Positions 58,341 through 64,000 of a stretch of 64,000 nucleotides of DNA are shown here, in pieces. The position numbers and the translations under genes were made by a program. The stretch is from Gracilinema caldarium (GTDB taxonomy: Bacteria; Spirochaetota; Spirochaetia; Treponematales; Breznakiellaceae), in NCBI RefSeq assembly GCF_029265695.1, contig NZ_JAJUHW010000009.1:19725-83724 (forward strand), in the 5' to 3' direction. The notes beneath the pieces were generated by a model. That model was not told the DNA's origin. It saw only the letters and a program-made list of their open reading frames with translations, and made no database searches. Numbering within the stretch: the stretch's first letter is position 1; every line of letters starts with the position of its first letter.

Positions 58341-58988
58341 ATGCTATCATTATTTATCCAGATTTTATTTACTATTTTTATCGTTATTGATCCCTTTGGG
58401 CTTGTTCCCATGTATATTGGCCTTACCGCACGGCTCAAGTCGGAAGAAAAAAAACGGACCATAAAACGGGCGGTTTTTACAGCCTTTGTGATTTTGTCTT
58501 TATTTATAATAGCCGGTAAGTGGCTGCTGCTCATACTAAACATACATCCTGGTTCCTTTTTTATAGCCGGCGGTATTATGCTCTTTATTGTGTCCCTGGA
58601 AATGCTGTTTGGACAGGCAAATAGGTCAAAGGTTTCCAGCAATGAAAATCCTTTGGAAGAAGATGAAGATGAACGGACTTCGGTAGCAATTTTCCCCTTG
58701 GCCATTCCTATGCTGGCAGGTCCCGGCGCTATCACTACCATACTACTTTTTACCAGTTCTACCCACCCGGTGCTACTTGTTATGCCCATGCTCTTCGTGG
58801 CGGTTATCCTTACGCTGACTGCGGCTGCCCTGGCCATGGGTGCGTCGGAGTATATACTCAAAGCTCTCGGCCGCACCGGCGTATCAGTCATCGAACGTAT
58901 AATGGGACTGTTGCTTTCGGGCCTTTCTGTCCAGTTTGTGTATGACGGCCTTGTAAAACTAGGCGTTCTTGTAAAGGTTATACAATGA
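58341..58988 (+). CDS. MarC-family integral membrane protein
   Basis: About 215 residues from the ATG at 58341; an in-frame TTG at 58335 is possible. Six membrane segments. Family landmarks are FIVIDPFGLVPMYIGLTARL near the start, FFIAGGIMLFIVSLEMLFG, and VAIFPLAIPMLAGPGAITTI in the middle, the most conserved MarC block, then the closing VIERIMGLLLSGLSVQFVYD. The function of MarC proteins is not settled. It overlaps the U32 peptidase gene by 4 bp (ATGA). Confidence 0.92.
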   Translation: MLSLFIQILFTIFIVIDPFGLVPMYIGLTARLKSEEKKRTIKRAVFTAFVILSLFIIAGKWLLLILNIHPGSFFIAGGIMLFIVSLEMLFGQANRSKVSSNENPLEEDEDERTSVAIFPLAIPMLAGPGAITTILLFTSSTHPVLLVMPMLFVAVILTLTAAALAMGASEYILKALGRTGVSVIERIMGLLLSGLSVQFVYDGLVKLGVLVKVIQ

Positions 58989-61105
58989 AACCAATTGAAT
59001 TGCTCGCCCCCGCTGGATCCCCCGAAGCCCTCGATGCGGCCATACATGAAGGGGCGGATGCGGTATATCTGGGGCTTAAAAATTTTAATGCCCGCCTTAG
59101 GACTAGCAATTTCGCCTATTCCCAATTCGAAGGGGCTGTAAAGAGCCTACATAGGATGGGGAAACGGATCTACGTTACGGTCAATACGGTTTTTGAGCAG
59201 CGCGAAGCTGACCGGATGTACCAGTTTTTGAAATACCTGGCCGCTATTGGCCCTGATGGGATTATTGTCCAAGACTTCGGTGTTGCCCGCATGGTCCGGC
59301 AGCATTTCCCTTCATTAAAACTGCACGCTTCCACCCAGATGAACGTGTCAAGTTCCAGGGGCGCCAATGTACTTTCCCGGCAGGGCTTTAGCCGTGTTGT
59401 GCTGAGCCGGGAACTTACCATGGAAGAGATCAGGGCGATCAGGGAACGAACTACCATGGAACTTGAACTCTTTGTCCATGGAGCCCTCTGTGTCAGCGAA
59501 TCGGGACTGTGCCTTTTTTCAAGCTATTTGGGCGGAAAATCCGCAAACCGCGGCATGTGTACCCAGGCTTGCCGCAGACTGTATCGGAATAATGACGAAT
59601 CTGGCTATTATTTCAGTCCCGCGGATCTCCAGCTTATTGATCAGGTACCGGTCTTTGCGGATATTGGAATTGCATCGCTAAAAATAGAAGGCCGCATGAA
59701 GAGTGCTGAATATGTGGGGACAGTGGTTTCTGCCTATCGGCATCTTCTGGATAATCTGGACGGCAACAGAGAACAGGCCCTTGAAGAAGCAAAAGCTATT
59801 CTGCGGCATGACTTTGCCCGTCCAAAAACCTCTTTTTATATGGATACTGCAGGGCCCTCTGCATGGCTGGATCCCAACCAGGCCGGAGGCACCGGAATAC
59901 CTCTGGGCACAATCTATAAAGTTCGGGGAACCAGTGGAGACCGGCGGGGTTTGCTGGGAAAGACCTCAGTCACGATTGAAGCCGGTGATTCAATTCGGCT
60001 CCATAAAAAAGATGACTCGGAACGCAAATCTCATAAAATCAGTCAGGTAACAGTGAGTGATGAAGGTGTTTGGGTATCCATCCCGGATAATTTTGATATT
60101 GGGGATTCGGTATATATTATCCAAACCCGGGCAATGACAAAGCGTTACCCATCGGTATTGCCTAAAGATTTGAGCCCTTTCAGGCGTATGCCGGGAAGGG
60201 AGATTGCGCCTCAGGTATCGCTTCCCCTGCCGGGGAAAACAGAAAAGGATCTTTTCCCCGAAGGCATTTATGCTGCGGTGTCCCGTATCGAAGACCTCTT
60301 TGTCCTGCAGTCTGCAAAACCGGTTCGGGCCATGCTTTCTTATACCCGTTCCGTGGCTCAGGCAATCCTGGAAGGAACCGGTCCCCTGCCATTTTCTAAA
60401 AATGAACTGATCCTCGTTCTTGATCCCTATTATCCAGAAAAACTGGAAAACCTTTTTCCAGATGAGATCTCGCAGCTGCTTGCGAAGGGATACCGGCAGT
60501 TTGTGGTAAACAATCTTGCTCATCTTTCGCTCTTTAGAAATACCGATGCTCGTCTTATTGCCGGCCCCTATCTTTACAGTTTTAACAGCTGGTCCTTTGC
60601 CCAGCTCCATGAACAGGGGCTCATCTTTAAGGTGACGCCTTTAGAAAATAACCGCCAAAACCTGGAACGGACTGTTAATGAAAATCTGCGGCCCTATACC
60701 TTTGTGACCCTCTTTGCATACCCTGCCTTGTTCCGTATCCGGGCTGATCTTTCCGAGCAGTATACTTTTGAGTATTTTTCTGACGGCAAGGATGAAAATT
60801 TTAGGCTTATTACCGGTGAAGACGGCAGTTTAGTAATTCCTGAGCAGCCTTTTTCTATTGTTGACAAGCAGGAGTTTCTTAAGGAGGCCGGTTTTAGCCG
60901 CTTTATTGTGGACTTTTCCGGTCCTCCCCTGAAAAAGGTTGACTATAAGGATGTAATGTCTGCCCTTAAAGCGGGTAAAAGTCTTCCCAATACTACCCGC
61001 TTTAACTGGAAGGATGGCTTTTATTCGAACCCCGATGAGGGTCTTAAAAAACCATCGTCTCAACCATCGGTTCCTCGGCAATCTCGGAAGCCACAAGGCC
61101 GCTAG
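58985..61105 (+). CDS. U32-family peptidase-like protein (RlhA/YhbU group)
   Basis: 706 residues. ELLAPAGSPEALDAAIHEGA, DAVYLGLKNFNAR and LHASTQMNVSSSRGANVL are the collagenase-like barrel. The U32 signature ELFVHGALCVSESGLCLFSS with GMCTQACRR gives the four cysteines linked to iron-sulfur binding. Long members of this group (RlhA) take part in hydroxylation of a 23S rRNA cytidine using prephenate-derived factors; the C-terminal extension here, from ~300 on, fits that longer class. Its 3' end overlaps the convergent ssb gene by 62 bp. Confidence 0.88.
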   Translation: MKPIELLAPAGSPEALDAAIHEGADAVYLGLKNFNARLRTSNFAYSQFEGAVKSLHRMGKRIYVTVNTVFEQREADRMYQFLKYLAAIGPDGIIVQDFGVARMVRQHFPSLKLHASTQMNVSSSRGANVLSRQGFSRVVLSRELTMEEIRAIRERTTMELELFVHGALCVSESGLCLFSSYLGGKSANRGMCTQACRRLYRNNDESGYYFSPADLQLIDQVPVFADIGIASLKIEGRMKSAEYVGTVVSAYRHLLDNLDGNREQALEEAKAILRHDFARPKTSFYMDTAGPSAWLDPNQAGGTGIPLGTIYKVRGTSGDRRGLLGKTSVTIEAGDSIRLHKKDDSERKSHKISQVTVSDEGVWVSIPDNFDIGDSVYIIQTRAMTKRYPSVLPKDLSPFRRMPGREIAPQVSLPLPGKTEKDLFPEGIYAAVSRIEDLFVLQSAKPVRAMLSYTRSVAQAILEGTGPLPFSKNELILVLDPYYPEKLENLFPDEISQLLAKGYRQFVVNNLAHLSLFRNTDARLIAGPYLYSFNSWSFAQLHEQGLIFKVTPLENNRQNLERTVNENLRPYTFVTLFAYPALFRIRADLSEQYTFEYFSDGKDENFRLITGEDGSLVIPEQPFSIVDKQEFLKEAGFSRFIVDFSGPPLKKVDYKDVMSALKAGKSLPNTTRFNWKDGFYSNPDEGLKKPSSQPSVPRQSRKPQGR

Positions 61106-61514
61106 TATCTAGCTCTTCTTCAGCTGCTAAAGCAGCAGCGGCCAGATCTTCCTTGGTTTCTTCGCTCTGGCTGTCTTTTTTGTCAGAGAAATCGGGGCGG
61201 AATTCTACATGCTCTGCAATAATAACAATTTTTGCCCGGGGTTTGCCGTCCGGTCCTTGCCATCGTTCCTGTTTGAGCCTCCCAACGACCCGTACTCCCC
61301 GGCCCTTGTGCCCCAGGGTATGGCAGCTTTCTGCGAGCTTTGACCAGGTTTCCACTTCAAAAAAGCTTACTTCCTTTTCAAAGCCCGTGTCCTGTTTGTA
61401 AAAGCGGTTAGATGCTAGACTGAAGGTACAGACCGGGGTCCCCTTTGGCGTGGAACGGAGCAAAGGATCCCGGACGAGATTTCCTTCGATCAATATGGAA
61501 TTTAAATTGTTCAT
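61044..61514 (-). CDS. ssb: Single-stranded DNA-binding protein
   Basis: About 156 residues from the ATG at 61514 behind GGAGG. The OB fold is clear: NSILIEGNLVRDPLLRSTPK, TPVCTFSLASNRF, VSFFEVETWSKLAESC, GRGVRVVGRLKQERW and KIVIIAEHVEF. A ~45-residue acidic tail follows, ending in EEPMVETMVF rather than the usual DDDIPF; an acidic stretch and terminal Phe are kept. The last 62 bp, coding for this tail, overlap the end of the U32 gene on the other strand, which may have shaped the unusual tail. Confidence 0.93.
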   Translation of the reverse strand: MNNLNSILIEGNLVRDPLLRSTPKGTPVCTFSLASNRFYKQDTGFEKEVSFFEVETWSKLAESCHTLGHKGRGVRVVGRLKQERWQGPDGKPRAKIVIIAEHVEFRPDFSDKKDSQSEETKEDLAAAALAAEEELDTSGLVASEIAEEPMVETMVF

Positions 61515-61637
61515 CGGTGCCTCCCGATACATAGGATGGGGACCAATATGGGTCCCGTATTAATGTCATCCTTTGTACAGGGCATTCATTGTTTTTTGCT
61601 TTAATCGGTCTGTCAAAGAAACGCGTTCTTGCCGCTT

Positions 61638-63581
61638 TTATTCGGTGAGCAGCTTAACGATATATAGCTGGATGTACAATTTAAGCGATTCCTGGGCAGG
61701 AAGTTTCTGGAGGTTCGGCGTGTTGATCAGGGTTTCTGCCAGGTTGGATATACGATCCGCCGTAAATGGTGCGTTCTTGAGGCTCCGTATAGTACGGCGC
61801 AGATAGTCCCGGATCAGAGAATTGACATCTTCTGTTAGGTTATTCTTTGCATCCACATTGATGATTCTATTCCAACGGTCAAGCAGCTCTTCCATATAGG
61901 AATCGAGGGTGTGCCCTTCGGGAATAAGACGGCTTCGGTGTTTAAGGGCGACTTCTCGAAGTTCCTTGCGACGGTCCTTTTGGCGAGCATCCGATGCGCT
62001 GTCTCCTGTCTTCTCGTCCCGATCATCCGTATTTGCGCCATTTATGTTTGTTTGGGTAGCAGCTTTTTTAAGTTTTTTTCGTTTTTTACTCTGCCGTTTA
62101 AAGAATGCAATGAGTGAGGATATAATAGGCAGTGAATACCAGAACGGAAGCAGAACCTTAACGTCCGTAAGCAGGTCCTTTTGTTTAAGCAGCAAGAGCT
62201 CACTCAAGGGGACTAAAGTGCCTTTGTAAAAAAGTCTCGTATGTTCAGGAATGCCGTTTTCTCCCTTTTCTAATTCTTCATGGACCAGGTATAGCTTTTT
62301 ATCATCCAAGAGGGACACCAAAACGGGAGAGATCCGCTCGGTCAATTCCCAAAGCTCCTGTTCAAAGGCTGCTTCATCCTGCATGGACGGTTCTGTTTCA
62401 TAGGCTTGCATCAGTTTGAACCAGCGCTGGGAAATAGCTGTCTTTACCTTAGGCCGCACTTCCCCAAGGAGCTTAAAACAAAGGACGAGCATTTTATTTT
62501 TTTTGATAAACCATTTAACGCCCTCCCTGCCCTGAACGATTAAAAGGTCAGGCAGTTGGTCCTGTTTAGCCGTGGTTGTTTTGCTTTTAAGATACTGTTC
62601 TAGGGCTTCCTGGGTATATTGTCCGAGGAGGGGAACTCCCTTCGTGTCGGTAAAACGGACAATGTCATCGATAGTATAGTAAAAGGGCGGTTTTTCAAGC
62701 TGTAACTCCAGGTTCCGGAATGCGGTCTCCGCTTCCTTTTCCCTCGTAACCTTTCCCTTAAAATAATTGTTGTAAACCTCTAAAATAAGCACCGCTTGCA
62801 GGGCCGCTAAATCTTCAGGGAGTCGGTCGTTTTTTTTCTTTATATCGTTCTTTATTTGGGTACATAAATAGGCCCAGAAGGGATATATAAAGTCTCCAGA
62901 GGCTTCCATATCCCGAATTGCATCAAAGGGTCGGACCAAAAGATGGTTCAGGGTATCCCGAAGCTGGGCTTCCTTACCATGGAACGCTGGTGCCAATTTG
63001 TGCTGGATATATTCCTTATTGTTGTGACTTCGCAGGTAATGCCGTATTTTTAAGAGAGATATTTCAAGGAGCCGCTTTTGGAGCATCGGTGTAAGGAGCA
63101 ATGCTGAGCCAGCATTATCAGGAAAAACAAGTTTATAAATTGGCGGATTTTCAGGAGGATTATCCTTCGGATTCTGGGCAATTAAATTGGGGAGGTCATA
63201 TTCAATATTGATGTTGCGCACCTGGTTAGCAGGCATTACGACACCGAGACTGTTTTCATCTGGAAAGGGCAGTTCGGCAGACTCATCAATATTCTTGTAT
63301 GCTTGCTGTAAAAGATCTAAATAAAATTGATGAATTGAGATGACCGTTCCGGCTTCATCGGTGATAAGTTCTATTTTGCCCTGTTCTGCCAGCTTAGAAA
63401 GCTCAGACCACACCTTGCGTCCCGTATCCTGAGCCCAATAGGCCAGATCTTCCCGGGTTGCTTCGTAGTGTTTTGCATATTTTTCCAGAAATTGCAGAAA
63501 GACCGCAACACTGACCTGGGGAGTCCGGTTTTTGTTCGCATAGAGCCGCAATAGGGTAAAAAGGTCTGTTCCAGAACTCAT
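61638..63581 (-). CDS. Hypothetical protein, possibly spirochaete-specific
   Basis: 647 residues, soluble apart from one moderately hydrophobic stretch at ~485-500 (LLPFWYSLPIISSLIAFF), which may be a membrane anchor. The N-terminus (DLFTLLRLYANKNRTPQVSV, then DLAYWAQDTGRKVWSEL) looks helical. A Lys/Arg-rich linker at ~505-560 leads to a helical C-terminal domain rich in Arg and Leu (LDSYMEELLDRWNRIINVDA). No family is recognised. It is isolated between ssb and the divergent glmS. Confidence 0.75.
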   Translation of the reverse strand: MSSGTDLFTLLRLYANKNRTPQVSVAVFLQFLEKYAKHYEATREDLAYWAQDTGRKVWSELSKLAEQGKIELITDEAGTVISIHQFYLDLLQQAYKNIDESAELPFPDENSLGVVMPANQVRNINIEYDLPNLIAQNPKDNPPENPPIYKLVFPDNAGSALLLTPMLQKRLLEISLLKIRHYLRSHNNKEYIQHKLAPAFHGKEAQLRDTLNHLLVRPFDAIRDMEASGDFIYPFWAYLCTQIKNDIKKKNDRLPEDLAALQAVLILEVYNNYFKGKVTREKEAETAFRNLELQLEKPPFYYTIDDIVRFTDTKGVPLLGQYTQEALEQYLKSKTTTAKQDQLPDLLIVQGREGVKWFIKKNKMLVLCFKLLGEVRPKVKTAISQRWFKLMQAYETEPSMQDEAAFEQELWELTERISPVLVSLLDDKKLYLVHEELEKGENGIPEHTRLFYKGTLVPLSELLLLKQKDLLTDVKVLLPFWYSLPIISSLIAFFKRQSKKRKKLKKAATQTNINGANTDDRDEKTGDSASDARQKDRRKELREVALKHRSRLIPEGHTLDSYMEELLDRWNRIINVDAKNNLTEDVNSLIRDYLRRTIRSLKNAPFTADRISNLAETLINTPNLQKLPAQESLKLYIQLYIVKLLTE

Positions 63582-63746
63582 GATGGTATATCATAACCGG
63601 AATCGGGCAAAAGGACAATCATTTTGGTAATTTATATGGTCATCCATGGCCTAAGCCGGTATACTTTTACTAAGCGTATGCCATTAACGGGTGCCACAGG
63701 GTACTCGGGCAAACAAAAAAACTTAAAATGAGCGAGGAACCTCATT

Positions 63747-64000
63747 ATGTGCGGTATTGTCGGATATTGCGGACCCAAAAATACTACCCCTATTCTGTTA
63801 GATGGCCTGAAACGGCTTGAATACCGGGGATACGATTCTGCGGGTATTGCGGTGCAGAACCACAGCGGAATCCGGATCATTAAACGGACCGGTAAAATTG
63901 CGGATCTACGGGCTATTGTTCCATCCAATTTGGAAGGCCATTGCGGAATCGGACATACCCGCTGGGCTACCCACGGCGGCGTTACCGATATTAACGCCCA
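63747..64000 (+). CDS. glmS: Glutamine--fructose-6-phosphate aminotransferase, N-terminal part (cut by window edge)
   Basis: 85 codons are visible. [20 protein letters not shown] begins with the catalytic Cys at residue 2 once Met is removed, followed by [17 protein letters not shown] and [15 protein letters not shown], the glutaminase signature of GlmS. It makes glucosamine-6-phosphate for peptidoglycan. A GAGG ribosome site precedes the ATG. The rest lies to the right of the window. Confidence 0.95.
   Translation, partial: MCGIVGYCGPKNTTPILLDGLKRLEYRGYDSAGIAVQNHSGIRIIKRTGKIADLRAIVPSNLEGHCGIGHTRWATHGGVTDINA

Overview
The window looks like chromosome of a spirochaete, most likely Treponema-like. 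This rests on the gene content: many treponeme-type lipoproteins and secreted proteins without recognisable families, a large membrane-anchored TPR protein like those of the periplasmic flagellar collar, a caspase/formylglycine-type protein, and sugar ABC binding proteins with treponeme-style leaders. It is inference; there is no rRNA in the window. Coding density is high, gaps are short, and there is no prophage, insertion sequence or CRISPR array.

Layout. 1-9.2 kb: an oligopeptide-binding lipoprotein (cut by the left edge), several unrecognised envelope proteins, a glutaredoxin, and the tRNA-modification pair mnmG-mnmE. 9.3-14.7 kb: an exported protein with a possible barrel, galU, and a caspase-like/PEGA-like/formylglycine-type protein. 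The C-terminus of that protein looks like the variable region of a diversity-generating retroelement (DGR), and its 5' end appears frameshifted. 14.8-19.9 kb: an M18 aminopeptidase, an HD-GYP protein, a PAP2 phosphatase, then cysK with a dyad operator in its promoter and an Rrf2 regulator.

19.9-40.5 kb holds the main discovery candidate, an apparently complete sulfoquinovose (SQ) degradation regulon of the sulfoglycolytic transketolase type, in several transcription units. Unit A (minus): split transketolase (two genes), RpiB-like isomerase, iron alcohol dehydrogenase, TauE/SafE exporter. Unit B (plus): ROK-family repressor. Unit C (plus): sugar-type ABC binding protein, two permeases, and a fucose/arabinose-isomerase-like protein that is a candidate SQ isomerase. 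Unit D (minus): a GH31 sulfoquinovosidase closely resembling YihQ with its sulfonate-reading Gln/Arg/Trp, a DUF4867-like protein and a GPH-type symporter. Each unit starts with the same dyad, TTACTTAC-N5-GTAAGTAA or a near match, overlapping or next to the promoter; the repressor gene carries one too. The inferred flow is SQ glycoside -> SQ -> sulfofructose -> (two transketolase rounds with a sulfoerythrose isomerisation between) -> sulfoacetaldehyde -> isethionate, exported by TauE. Between the units lie tcdA, a ccdAB toxin-antitoxin pair, a secreted repeat protein, an ECF sigma factor with a small membrane protein, and a short MotA-like protein.

40.5-64 kb is mostly housekeeping and envelope genes: a DUF4015 glycosidase-like protein, phosphofructokinase, a histidine kinase next to a REC-PAS-GGDEF-EAL protein, shikimate kinase, a PrsW-like protease, initiator tRNA-Met, a CBM48 protein, the TPR giant, tRNA-Val(CAC), a CTP-transferase/dolichol-kinase-like protein, DUF2259, lipoate ligase, a lamin-tail lipoprotein, thioredoxin, MarC, a U32 peptidase, ssb, and the start of glmS at the right edge. 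A family of hairpin-rich intergenic repeats (about 100-150 bp) recurs at least three times.
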